DNA from: Arcicella sp038230735
Lineage (GTDB): Bacteria > Bacteroidota > Bacteroidia > Cytophagales > Spirosomataceae
Direction: 5' to 3'
Assembly (NCBI GenBank): GCA_038230735.1
Contig: JBBRMR010000002.1
Span: 97,501-161,500, forward strand
Length of the DNA: 64,000 bases
Shown in pieces: positions 16,704 through 25,689 of this stretch. A model generated the notes under the pieces. It had not been told where the DNA came from. It was given only the letters and a program-made list of their open reading frames with translations, and ran no database searches. The first letter of the stretch is position 1. Each line of letters starts with the position of its first letter. The position numbers and the translations under genes are program-made.

Positions 16704-19163
16704 TTATTTAGCCTCAATAGTCAAAATACCCTCTTTCAACCCCTCTGCGTTTGCCTTGATTATTACCTTCCCTGCTTTCCCAGTGGTTTTAATAATCAAT
16801 AAACCTTTTCCTTGAAAAACTTTCTTTTGAGGTTTCTGAAAACTCGACATATCTCTTGGATTTCCGTTGGCTACCCCTGCTAATGTTCCTTTACCTTTAA
16901 TCTCAAATTTTACTAAGGTATCATCTACATTTGGTACAACATTTCCTACTTTATCAATTACTTCCACGGCAATAAAAGCAAGGTCGTTTTTATTTGCTTT
17001 AATGATATTTCGGTCTGATTTTAAACGAATGGCGTAAGGTTTTCCAGTGGTGGTCAAGGTTTCCGTAGCCACTTCTTTATCCCCATCAAAACTGCGGGCT
17101 ACTAACTTTCCTACTGAATAGGGTATTCTAAAAGTGGTAGTAATTGAGCCTTTTTCAAGGGTTTGTTCAGCGATAGTTTTACCGTTTAATTCTAATTTCA
17201 CTTTTTCACTTCTTGTAAAAACTCTTACTTGAAGAGAGTCATTTTCAAAACCGTTCCAAGTCCAAGATTTTAATTCGTCAGGGAAGCCGTAAAATCCAGT
17301 ATATTCCTTTTGCTTTTTTGCCATTGGACGATGCACGAGCATTTCCATTTTACTTCTACGCCAAACCACATCTAAATAAAAGGAGGCTGATTTTTTGTTG
17401 CCAATTAAATCCATTTCACCTGAATAAGCATTAAATACAGGCCAGTCAGGTGCCATAAACATTTCTTGAAATCCCGCAGTTTTTTCTCCTACATTTTTTA
17501 TACGTGCTAAACCCAAACCTGCTTCACCCAAATAGTCGATGGCTGTCCAACTAAACATCCCAATCACATACGGATTTTTTTCAACGGCGTTCCAGTTTTC
17601 AAGGGCTTTGGGTGGAAAATACTCCGTTGCCACCATGACTCTTTCTGGGTATTTTTTGTGGTCACTTTCGTAATATTGTATCGTATAATTATAACCACTC
17701 ACATCAAGCGGGGCAAAAGAAGGTGCAGTGGCATCCCATTTTTTCTTTCTCAGTATGGGAATGTGAAAGGGCATTGCACCCGTTACTGGTCTTGAAGCAT
17801 CCAAATTTCTGGTAAAATCAGCCAATTTTCTTGAAGTTTCATAGCCCAGCGTGTCCACAATTTCCATAATTTCATTTCCAATACTCCACATAATTACCGA
17901 AGGATGGTTAAAATCTCTTTGAACCAGCGAAGTCAAATCTTTTTGCCACCAATCTTTAAAATAATTGGCGTAATCATCGGGTGTTTTGTTCAAATTCCAC
18001 ATATCGAATGCCTCATTAATGACCAAAATGCCCAACTTATCGCAAGCATCAAGCAATGCTGGCGAATACGGATTATGTGAAAAACGCACGGCATTATAGC
18101 CATTTTTTTTCAATAATTCTATTTTGCGTTCTTCTGCTCTGTCATAAGCGGCTGCTCCCAAAGCACCATTGTCATGATGAATACAGGCACCCATCAGTTT
18201 TATATTTTTGCCGTTGAGCGTAAAGCCCGTTTTTGCATCAAAATGAATGCTTTTTACCCCGAAATTTTGAATATAAGCATCAATGATTTTTCCATTTTGG
18301 GTAAGTGTAATTTTTGCCTTATACAAATTTGGACTTTCAATATCCCACAATTTTGGGTTTTTCAATGTAATAGTTTGCTCCACTTCTTCTTTGTCCGAAA
18401 TAGCGATTATTTTTGAGCTAACCAGTTTATTATCAGCCGTATATATTTCAGTTATCATCGAAATATTAGCCGTTATATTTTTTATTTTAGTAGTAATTTC
18501 AATATCTGCCGATTGCTCCGAAACGTTTTTTGAAACAATTTGAATACCCCAATTTTCTATATGCGATTTATTTAAAACACTCAGCCAAACGTGGCGATAA
18601 ATGCCTGAACCTGAGTACCAACGTGAGTTATCGCCTTCATTTTTTACCTCAACGGCAAGTACGTTTTTCTGACCTTCGGGTTTTAAATGAGGTGTTAAAT
18701 CATAAATAAATGAAGTATATCCGTTGGGATGATTGCCTAAATGATGCCCATTTAGCCAAACTTCCGAATTCATATAAACGCCATCAAATTGTATCGAAAC
18801 GGTTTTGCCTTGAGTGGTTTTATCCATCACAAAGGATTTACGATACCAAGCCGTTCCGCCTACCGTGAAAGCCGTAGCATTTTTACCAATAGCCTTTTTT
18901 GAGAAGGGGCCCAGACTGGATAGTCCGATGGTGCTATCATTTGGTGTTTCTACCAAATCTTCAATGCTCCAATCGTGGGGTAAATCCAGTTTTTTCCACT
19001 TAGAATCATCAAAATTCTCGTTTTTAGGTTCAGCCGTTTTACCTTTTTTGAAGGTCCAATCTGTATCGAATGATTGGTTTCTGCCTGCTGGAATGGCTTT
19101 TTGGCTGAAACTATTTGTACTGCTTAATAAGAAAATTATTAGGTAGCATAATATATATTTCAT
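16704..19163 (-). CDS. Secreted glycoside hydrolase family 2 (beta-galactosidase-like)
   Basis: An 819-residue exported enzyme; the signal peptide ends near NSFSQ. The domain order is typical of GH2: sugar-binding jelly roll (about 30-200, with FDGVYMNSEVWLNGHHLG), immunoglobulin-like domain (about 205-305), TIM barrel (about 310-600) and C-terminal beta domains including an Ig-like region (about 615-819). The acid/base region is WSIGNEIME, and a second glutamate lies in VATEYFPP. The family includes beta-galactosidases, glucuronidases and mannosidases; exact specificity cannot be read. It is the third gene of a minus-strand run after the GH106-like and alpha/beta-hydrolase genes, 56 bases from the latter. 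Confidence 0.9.
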   Translation of the reverse strand: MKYILCYLIIFLLSSTNSFSQKAIPAGRNQSFDTDWTFKKGKTAEPKNENFDDSKWKKLDLPHDWSIEDLVETPNDSTIGLSSLGPFSKKAIGKNATAFTVGGTAWYRKSFVMDKTTQGKTVSIQFDGVYMNSEVWLNGHHLGNHPNGYTSFIYDLTPHLKPEGQKNVLAVEVKNEGDNSRWYSGSGIYRHVWLSVLNKSHIENWGIQIVSKNVSEQSADIEITTKIKNITANISMITEIYTADNKLVSSKIIAISDKEEVEQTITLKNPKLWDIESPNLYKAKITLTQNGKIIDAYIQNFGVKSIHFDAKTGFTLNGKNIKLMGACIHHDNGALGAAAYDRAEERKIELLKKNGYNAVRFSHNPYSPALLDACDKLGILVINEAFDMWNLNKTPDDYANYFKDWWQKDLTSLVQRDFNHPSVIMWSIGNEIMEIVDTLGYETSRKLADFTRNLDASRPVTGAMPFHIPILRKKKWDATAPSFAPLDVSGYNYTIQYYESDHKKYPERVMVATEYFPPKALENWNAVEKNPYVIGMFSWTAIDYLGEAGLGLARIKNVGEKTAGFQEMFMAPDWPVFNAYSGEMDLIGNKKSASFYLDVVWRRSKMEMLVHRPMAKKQKEYTGFYGFPDELKSWTWNGFENDSLQVRVFTRSEKVKLELNGKTIAEQTLEKGSITTTFRIPYSVGKLVARSFDGDKEVATETLTTTGKPYAIRLKSDRNIIKANKNDLAFIAVEVIDKVGNVVPNVDDTLVKFEIKGKGTLAGVANGNPRDMSSFQKPQKKVFQGKGLLIIKTTGKAGKVIIKANAEGLKEGILTIEAK

Positions 19164-19219
19164 GGTATTATTTATTTTAGTTTTTGAAAATTGTCAAAAT
19201 TCTAATGATTTATAGTGAT

Positions 19220-21340
19220 TTATTTCACTACCACTCGAACTCTATCCAAATTCACGATGCGTGTAAAAGGCGTTTTTTCATCGCCTTCTCGTTGGGAAGC
19301 AATACGCAAAGTTGGGAAAAAAGTACCTGCTTCTGTGAAAATATGCTTGCCTTTCACGATGACCTTTGAGCCTTTCACGATAGTGGTTTTTACCTCATAG
19401 GTTTTTGCTCCCTCAAAATTCCATTCTGCCGAAACTATTTGACCCGTATTGGCTGGCACTTCTATTTCTGCTTCAAAACTTACGCTTTTTCCTACTTTAA
19501 TATCTGCTCGTTTGCTACCATTTACTTTAAGATTTATCATAGGCTGTAAACCTGCTCTTTCATTAGCGGTTTCTGGTAGTACAATTTGTCCTTCTTCTAC
19601 TTTATAATTGGTGCTTTTTGCGGGTGCAATCCCTTTTTCTACCCAGTCGCTCAAATCTAATAAAGCCTGTTGCAACACACCCAAATAACTCACAAAATGG
19701 TCGCTTTCGGTGGCATTATCACCGTGGTTGGCGTGGTCGGTAAAATAGAGCCTAAATTTATCATCAATGCCATCCCCCAGTTGTTTTTTTACCTGCGAAC
19801 TATACCAGTCCGACTGCCAAGCGTAAGCCTCGGTGTCCCATAACGAACCCAACAAAATCATTTTGCCGTCAAATTTTCCTTTTGGCAATGAACCCACCGT
19901 AAATCTGGTAAATAATGGGCCAATAATCATGGGTCTTTGCGGATAAATTGGCTTGCCAGCGGCGTCTCTAAACTGGTCCCAAACTTTGTATTCAGCACTT
20001 GGTACTTGGTGTTTATGATAAGTTTGAGCAGCCAAATAGTTGGAATTATCAATTTCAACTTCGTCATTTACTCTCACTTTACTTGATAAATTTGGGTCAG
20101 TTTCACCCAACATGACCAAATCACCATCAACACTTTTTAATGCTAAATCTTTCCCTTTTCCAAGGCCTGAAAGCAAGTTTAACTCACCGCCCAAAAATTG
20201 AACTTTCTTTAATTTTATTGAAACTTGAAAGGCAAGAGGAATAGTGTCGGCTTGTGGGGTAATATTTTTCCAAGCCAAATCTGCCGAACCTCTTGCTCTG
20301 CCCGCCTCATGGTTGGTTCCCAGCCCCATTTCATAAGCCATTTTTTTAGTAATTATTTTTGTAATCACCGCTTTTTCCTTTAAGCGGTCGTTGGTAAATG
20401 AGGCTGGATTATCAAAACCCAAGTAGCCTTTTTTTGTCCAAAAGTCCGTAAAATATGCTCCATCTGCCATTCTCATTCCACCATAAATTGCAGGAAAAGC
20501 ATGAATACCCATGTTTTTATAATTAAACCATGCTTGTTTGGGAAATCCCATTTTTGTAGCTTCCATCAAAGCCGCTTTTTCTTCTTCGTTTAGTCCAGCG
20601 TACATATCGCCCGAGCCGCCTGGTTCGAGGGCATCCACTATTTGGGGTAATTTATGTTGTAAAACCCTCATAGCGTGCATTCTAACGGAAAAAACGTTTG
20701 GAATTGCCATCGGCGAACCTGCTACAAAAGGGACTGTTCCATCCCAAACTCCCGTAGTATTTTCAGCACCGCCAATGGTTCGATATGCACCACCGCTGCC
20801 CCCAAAAGCATAGCCAAAAGGTCTTTTTCCACCAAAAATTTCATTGGTAATCACTCTCGAAAACTGAGCCGAAGCGGCATTGGCTTTGTATGCTCCAATG
20901 GTTGCGTCTGCCTTCATGGGGTTTGACATATCCATTGCTCCGCCGCCATTGGTTTCTATGAAATAAGCTCCATGCGTGATACTAAAACTTATTTTATCTT
21001 CCTCCCCAGAAGCACCTTGCGAAAGAGTTTCACTGTCAGGCACGGGAGTTATGTATTGAAAAAAACGTCCTTTGTAGTTTTCTTTTGTCGGAAAATAAAA
21101 CGAAAATTTGGTGTTTGTACCCTTGAAACCTCCATGCACACAGCGGTGATTTATTGGTTTTTCACGTATTTCGTCCATATCAATGTAGGGAGCTTTGAAA
21201 AGCGTATCTTTTGAAATAAACTTTTGAGCGAGTTCAGCACTCTTGGCAGGTAAGGTATTTTGCCCACAAACATTTGAGACATTGAGTAAAATCCCCACTA
21301 CCAACAGGGCAATTGATTGGATAAATTTCTTGTTTTTCAT
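19220..21340 (-). CDS. Secreted alpha/beta-hydrolase-like protein (tannase/feruloyl-esterase style), with C-terminal PKD-like domain
   Basis: A 706-residue protein with a signal peptide (cleavage near CGQ). Residues about 165-190 contain YAFGGSGGAYRTIGG, a G-x-S-G-G nucleophile-elbow pattern, and DHANHGDNA near 560 offers a possible His. The last 100 residues (VSAEWNFEGAKTYEV, HIFTEAGTFFPTLRI) look like a PKD fold. I do not recognise a characterised family with certainty. A polysaccharide-linked esterase is inferred from the neighbours, the GH106-like gene 5 bases upstream and GH2 downstream. Confidence 0.65.
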   Translation of the reverse strand: MKNKKFIQSIALLVVGILLNVSNVCGQNTLPAKSAELAQKFISKDTLFKAPYIDMDEIREKPINHRCVHGGFKGTNTKFSFYFPTKENYKGRFFQYITPVPDSETLSQGASGEEDKISFSITHGAYFIETNGGGAMDMSNPMKADATIGAYKANAASAQFSRVITNEIFGGKRPFGYAFGGSGGAYRTIGGAENTTGVWDGTVPFVAGSPMAIPNVFSVRMHAMRVLQHKLPQIVDALEPGGSGDMYAGLNEEEKAALMEATKMGFPKQAWFNYKNMGIHAFPAIYGGMRMADGAYFTDFWTKKGYLGFDNPASFTNDRLKEKAVITKIITKKMAYEMGLGTNHEAGRARGSADLAWKNITPQADTIPLAFQVSIKLKKVQFLGGELNLLSGLGKGKDLALKSVDGDLVMLGETDPNLSSKVRVNDEVEIDNSNYLAAQTYHKHQVPSAEYKVWDQFRDAAGKPIYPQRPMIIGPLFTRFTVGSLPKGKFDGKMILLGSLWDTEAYAWQSDWYSSQVKKQLGDGIDDKFRLYFTDHANHGDNATESDHFVSYLGVLQQALLDLSDWVEKGIAPAKSTNYKVEEGQIVLPETANERAGLQPMINLKVNGSKRADIKVGKSVSFEAEIEVPANTGQIVSAEWNFEGAKTYEVKTTIVKGSKVIVKGKHIFTEAGTFFPTLRIASQREGDEKTPFTRIVNLDRVRVVVK

Positions 21341-21345
21341 ATTTA

Positions 21346-24198
21346 TTACTTTTCTAAAATCCTAACCTCACCCACCAAACCATTTGACATCAATTGCCCT
21401 TCTGATTTTTTGAATTGTTTGTAATGTTTATTGCCGAGACGAGCTTGTTCGATAAAATTGTTTAATTGTGTTGGTAAAACCCGAATTTCAATTTCATTTG
21501 TACCATTCATCAAGAATTTACTTACGTCTAAAATGTAAGGGGCAAAGATTCTTTTACCCACAAATTTTCCATTCAGATAGACTTCGGCAGTATGATAAAC
21601 CTTACCTAAATCCAGAAAATAGTTTGATTTTGAATTTATAGGATTCATTTTAAAGCTACTTTTATAAATGGCTTCCGAACCTATATTTTTAAAGGTTTCA
21701 TGATTTTTCCAGTCGAATAATTTGCTGTTGTTAAGTTTCAAGGTATCAGACGTAATGTCCCAATTCTCAATATTCATGAGGATTTTTGCTTCATTTGGGT
21801 TTAAAACAAGTGGTTTTGAAGCCGTTTTTAAAGTATTCGATTGCGTAGAAGCATTCAAAATTACGGTGCCATAAGGTGGGATTTGATACGTGATTTTAGT
21901 AGCATTTACATTATTAATCACTTCACCATTTTCAGCATTCAGCCAACTACTTGATTTGTATTTTTTATTCAAAACCAATGAAATCGTTTGCCATTTATCG
22001 CTTATATTCCAAATAAATTGAATGCGACTACCATCGGCTAATTCTCGTTGAATTTGACGAGTAAAACTATATTCTCCGTCAAATTTAACAGTTTGAAACA
22101 AGGTAGAAATCCAAGTATTAAGTGGTTCTTTTTCATAAACTTGCACGCTATTTTTTGCTGAAATAGCTTCTTTCAAAAGGCTAACAACTTTTTTATCATT
22201 TTCTTCATAATTCAGAAACGAAGGCTGTTTTGTTGGTAAAATGCCCGAATTCAAAAACTTCATGCCTTGGTTTGCTAAAACCTTTATTTGTTCGGCAGTT
22301 TTTAAGGCAATCGTTTGATTATCAGATAAAATTAAGGCTTGATAAATATTGCCTCTGATGTTGATTTGTTTGTCTTTGGTCAATTTTGCTTCTTGGATTG
22401 AAACATCATTTACCCATTCCCAAGTGATACCTTTGGCTTCTAATTGGTTAATTAATTTCCATGTTTTTGTTGCCCAAGCTGACTTTTCATCTTGGATTTC
22501 TTTTACAGGTTTCAAAGGCGGTTCTATGCCCACCATTTCGCCCATCGTCATAATTTCTTCGGGATTTTCGGGTAAATGTTCCACTTTCATGTAGGGGAAA
22601 TAAATCAAAACATCGGTCTGTGGTTTGCCCGCACGTAAGGCATATTGGGTGCGTTGAATGTATTGATTAAGGTCTTTTTGATGTTTCCAAAAAACATCTC
22701 CTTCGCCAAATTGTGAGGCAAAATTCACCACTGAAAGAATTGGATTGGAGAAAGGAGTCCAGCCTTCTTTTCCAAAGTCGGGCGTGAGATAACGATACGG
22801 AATACCATGAAAAATAATTTGGTTCGCTCCTGCGGCAAAAAGTTTATCAACCGCAATTTTGGTTTTTTGAGGCGTAGTCATATATGACCGATTGATAAAA
22901 ACGACCGATTCAGACGAAATAATTGGACGATTATATAAATGAGCTCCCGAAGAAACAATTTTCATATTTCCTTCCGATGCCAACATACTTTCCATTTCAG
23001 GAATTGAAGCCAAACCTTCAATCGACATCATATCCATTGCCAATCCGTACCCTTGCGTGCGGTGCAAAAGTCCTTGTCTTTCGGTAAAATTTTTACTTGT
23101 TTTCAAAAAATGTTCGCCAATTAATTCGCTCAAAGTAAGGTCATAATCAAAGCGGATTCTGTTGTCAATATCGGTTTTAAAAGTAAATTCTTTGGGGGCA
23201 TGAGGATTCATAAATTCCACATAATTATAGCCTTTTTGCATATTGACTGACAAATAGGGCGTTGGGTCATAGCCTCTATGTTGCTTAAACCATGTGATAA
23301 AATCGGCAGAATAATGCCTATCGGCTTTAAATTCGTAACTATCATTAAAAATGGCTCGCAACGGATTGCCAAAATAGGGTTTCAAACCCGTGTGGTCGCC
23401 AAAGAAATGATTGTATAATTTCAATACTTTGGTGGAATCAAAATGGTCAACCACATAGCCTTGGGTGGGTTCGGCAGCCATTGGGCGTTCACCACTTGGC
23501 AGACTATAATAGGCTATAATTTTCCAATATCCTTCAGGCAAATGGTATTTTATGGAGTCGCCAATTACTTTATCAGTTAAAATAATACTTGAATTAAGTT
23601 CTAAGGGAATGGTTCTTAATTTAGTGGCATCTATTCCGCCTTCGATTTTTGAAGCAACAACTGCTTGTAATATTGACGTACCAACCTTGGCGATTACTTT
23701 CGGCACAGCAATGTTTAATAGTTTTCCACCTTCTACCGCAACAGCCTCAAATTTCAAATTCCGAAAACCATCATCTGCTCCTAAAATTGAACTTCCTGCG
23801 GGCCAGCCACTTCCATTGGTCATGTCGATGATTAATTCTCTTTTACGTGCTTCTTCCATCACGGCTTTTACGTTTTCGTAATACGTTGGAGTGTCCCAAC
23901 TCATCACTTTTGGGCGGCTTTGGTCGGTCAATGGCACACCCAAATAGAGCGTTTGAATTTCTACGCCCGCAAAGGCATTATCGGCAAAAACGTTAATTTC
24001 TCTTTGTAATTCTGGTTTTGTTACGTCATTGCCAGCCCACCACCAACGAGCCATCGGTCCAAATTCTTGGCTTGGTTTTTGGAAATTTTTCGTGGAAAAA
24101 TTATAATTCGGAAACCACTTTGAGGTTTGGCTATATGATGTATTGAAACCAAATAATAATAAAAAAATTACTATGAAAATAAATGAGAATCTTAACAT
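21346..24198 (-). CDS. GH106-like glycoside hydrolase (putative alpha-L-rhamnosidase)
   Basis: A 950-residue secreted enzyme; the signal peptide ends at SYSQ. The start of the mature protein, FGPMARWWWAGNDVTKPELQ followed by GVEIQTLYLG, is the hallmark of GH106 and related 'glycosyl hydrolase' proteins. ITWEWVNDVSI and a C-terminal jelly roll (about 830-950, SNYFLDLGKVYHTAEVYLNGKFVG) fit. GH106 enzymes release alpha-L-rhamnose from pectic or ulvan-type polysaccharides; the substrate here is inferred. First gene of a three-gene run. A 14-bp perfect hairpin lies 39-77 bases upstream. Confidence 0.8.
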   Translation of the reverse strand: MLRFSFIFIVIFLLLFGFNTSYSQTSKWFPNYNFSTKNFQKPSQEFGPMARWWWAGNDVTKPELQREINVFADNAFAGVEIQTLYLGVPLTDQSRPKVMSWDTPTYYENVKAVMEEARKRELIIDMTNGSGWPAGSSILGADDGFRNLKFEAVAVEGGKLLNIAVPKVIAKVGTSILQAVVASKIEGGIDATKLRTIPLELNSSIILTDKVIGDSIKYHLPEGYWKIIAYYSLPSGERPMAAEPTQGYVVDHFDSTKVLKLYNHFFGDHTGLKPYFGNPLRAIFNDSYEFKADRHYSADFITWFKQHRGYDPTPYLSVNMQKGYNYVEFMNPHAPKEFTFKTDIDNRIRFDYDLTLSELIGEHFLKTSKNFTERQGLLHRTQGYGLAMDMMSIEGLASIPEMESMLASEGNMKIVSSGAHLYNRPIISSESVVFINRSYMTTPQKTKIAVDKLFAAGANQIIFHGIPYRYLTPDFGKEGWTPFSNPILSVVNFASQFGEGDVFWKHQKDLNQYIQRTQYALRAGKPQTDVLIYFPYMKVEHLPENPEEIMTMGEMVGIEPPLKPVKEIQDEKSAWATKTWKLINQLEAKGITWEWVNDVSIQEAKLTKDKQINIRGNIYQALILSDNQTIALKTAEQIKVLANQGMKFLNSGILPTKQPSFLNYEENDKKVVSLLKEAISAKNSVQVYEKEPLNTWISTLFQTVKFDGEYSFTRQIQRELADGSRIQFIWNISDKWQTISLVLNKKYKSSSWLNAENGEVINNVNATKITYQIPPYGTVILNASTQSNTLKTASKPLVLNPNEAKILMNIENWDITSDTLKLNNSKLFDWKNHETFKNIGSEAIYKSSFKMNPINSKSNYFLDLGKVYHTAEVYLNGKFVGKRIFAPYILDVSKFLMNGTNEIEIRVLPTQLNNFIEQARLGNKHYKQFKKSEGQLMSNGLVGEVRILEK

Positions 24199-24236
24199 GA
24201 TATTAATTTTAACACTAAAACAATGACACTTTTTTT

Positions 24237-24275
24237 ACGAATGGACTAATTATCGCAGATGATTAGTCCATTCGT
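24237..24275. other. Perfect 14-bp hairpin upstream of the GH106-like operon
   Basis: ACGAATGGACTAAT (24237-24250) pairs with ATTAGTCCATTCGT (24262-24275). On the minus strand it is followed by an A-run, not a U-run, so it is not a standard intrinsic terminator for the upstream gene. It could be an RNA structure in the operon leader or an operator. Confidence 0.6.
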
Positions 24276-24289
24276 GCCAGATTAATCAA

Positions 24290-24667
24290 TTATTTCAGTC
24301 TTTTCGCCTTAGTATCAAACATTCCCATCATTGACCCCTTCAAATTATCCTCATCAACTTTGGTTAATTCTAAGGTAATATCGTAGCCAGAAGCGGAAAA
24401 GCCAATATTAATCCCGTTGGGAGTTTCTTCAATGGAAGTAATTGGAATAGCTGGCTTTGTTGTATCGGTGGCATCTTTCAATTCACCCGTAAGTTTACCA
24501 TCCTTACGCATAAGTGATGTTGTCATTTTACTATCACCATTGGGCGTGCCGAAGATAGTAATTTCCCATTTTGCTGCATAAAAATCAGGTGCAGGTGCTG
24601 TCTGTGAAAATCCTTTTAAAGCTATTCCGAAGAATAATACGATTAAAATTACGCTTACTTTTTTCAT
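24290..24667 (-). CDS. Small secreted protein sharing the C-terminal domain of the ThuA-dehydrogenase protein
   Basis: 125 residues with a signal peptide (cleavage near GFSQ). The mature part (about 30-125) is a beta-rich domain with the same landmarks as the last 93 residues of the protein ending at 12006: GTP-x-GD, LTG, then DNLKG, MGMF and K-A-x-R at the C-terminus. I do not know a named function. It is divergent from the second Nudix regulator over palindrome 2, mirroring the other pair. Confidence 0.8.
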   Translation of the reverse strand: MKKVSVILIVLFFGIALKGFSQTAPAPDFYAAKWEITIFGTPNGDSKMTTSLMRKDGKLTGELKDATDTTKPAIPITSIEETPNGINIGFSASGYDITLELTKVDEDNLKGSMMGMFDTKAKRLK

Positions 24668-24766
24668 TTTTTGAATGTTTTGTTGCTGGGCGGCATTCCG
24701 CCACGTTTGATTATTATTTGAAATGAAATTTAAACCCTCAAAACATAGTTTTGAATAATTTCAAGA

Positions 24767-24774
24767 CAAAGTTA
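24767..24774 (-). promoter_or_regulatory. -7 element of the small secreted protein gene
   Basis: TAACTTTG on the minus strand fits TAnnTTTG. Eight bases separate it from palindrome 2, exactly as at the ThuA module. The leader to the ATG is 99 bases. Confidence 0.55.
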
Positions 24775-24782
24775 TACCTTTT

Positions 24783-24816
24783 TTTAATATTGTCTATATT
24801 TTTAGACAATATTAAA
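24783..24816. promoter_or_regulatory. Palindromic operator candidate 2 (TATTGTCT-N8-AGACAATA core)
   Basis: A perfect inverted repeat with 14-base arms, 24783-24796 and 24803-24816, and a 6-base spacer. The core half-site TATTGTCT is identical to that of palindrome 1. It is a likely binding site for one or both Nudix regulators. Confidence 0.75.
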
Positions 24817-24877
24817 GATAAATATTTTATGTTAGAATATTTATAGAACATGAATGGTTATTTTTTAGGATAAGCCG

Positions 24878-24885
24878 TAGCTTTG
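24878..24885 (+). promoter_or_regulatory. -7 element of Nudix regulator 2
   Basis: TAGCTTTG fits TAnnTTTG, 26 bases before the ATG and 61 bases after palindrome 2. Confidence 0.55.
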
Positions 24886-24911
24886 TCCTAAAAACGTAGA
24901 AAGATTTTCAA

Positions 24912-25640
24912 ATGAGCGTATTCGACAACCAGGATTTTATTCCGCATCTTGCCATAGATTGTGTGATATTTGGGTATCACGAAAGAGAGCTGAAAGTGTT
25001 AATTTCAAAACTCAATTTTAAAGGAGAAATATATTCGCTTCCGAGTGGATTTATTTTTCATCACGAAGGAGTAGATGAAGCTGCCTACCGAATTCTTGAA
25101 GAGCGAACGGGGATTTCAAACATTTTTTTGGAGCATTACAAAAACTTTGGACGGTCTGAACGCACCAATAAGGTTTTTGTTGAAAACATAGTAAATCTTA
25201 ACCAAGAAGTTTTTAAAGATGATGCAAGGCTAACCAAAGAGAATTTAGAGTGGCTCTCGAGCCGATTTATTTCCTTGGGTTATTACGCTTTGGTGGATAT
25301 TAGCCAAGTTACGCCCACCAAAACTCAACTGGACGAGTCAATAGATTGGTATAATATTCATGAAATTCCAAAAATGATGATGGATCACAACGAGATGATT
25401 GAAAAAGCCCTTGAATCGCTGAAACTCAATTTGGATAAAAATATTATTATCTTAAATCTTTTACCAGAGACCTTTACCATGAAAGACATTCAAGACCTTT
25501 ACGAAACCATTTTTGAAGAAACTTACGCCCGAAACAATTTCCAAAAGAAAATATTGGATTTAGATGTGCTGGAAAGGCTGGAAAAGAAGTTTACTGGGGC
25601 GGCTAATAAAGCTCCTTATTTGTATCGGTTTAAAAAGTAA
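24912..25640 (+). CDS. NrtR/AraR-type Nudix-related transcriptional regulator, copy 2
   Basis: 242 residues, paralogous to the protein at 15964-16671 along its full length. Both contain near-identical segments such as 'AIDCVIFGY', 'LLPETFTMK' and NNFQKKILDLDVLERLEKKF. The Nudix-like domain spans about 8-145 (SLPSGFIFHHEGVDEAAYRILEERTGI), and here PSG replaces the PGG of the Nudix box, which argues further for sensing over catalysis. The winged helix is about 170-242. The strong C-terminal conservation predicts that both copies recognise similar DNA, consistent with the shared palindrome core. Confidence 0.86.
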   Translation: MSVFDNQDFIPHLAIDCVIFGYHERELKVLISKLNFKGEIYSLPSGFIFHHEGVDEAAYRILEERTGISNIFLEHYKNFGRSERTNKVFVENIVNLNQEVFKDDARLTKENLEWLSSRFISLGYYALVDISQVTPTKTQLDESIDWYNIHEIPKMMMDHNEMIEKALESLKLNLDKNIIILNLLPETFTMKDIQDLYETIFEETYARNNFQKKILDLDVLERLEKKFTGAANKAPYLYRFKK

Positions 25641-25673
25641 AAATCCATAAGCAAAAAATCTGCTTATGGATTT
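25641..25673. terminator. Terminator between convergent Nudix regulator 2 and sulfatase
   Basis: AAATCCATAAGCA (25641-25653) pairs perfectly with TGCTTATGGATTT (25661-25673) around a 7-base loop, with A/T flanks on both sides. Confidence 0.75.
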
Positions 25674-25689
25674 CATTATTGTTTATCAA

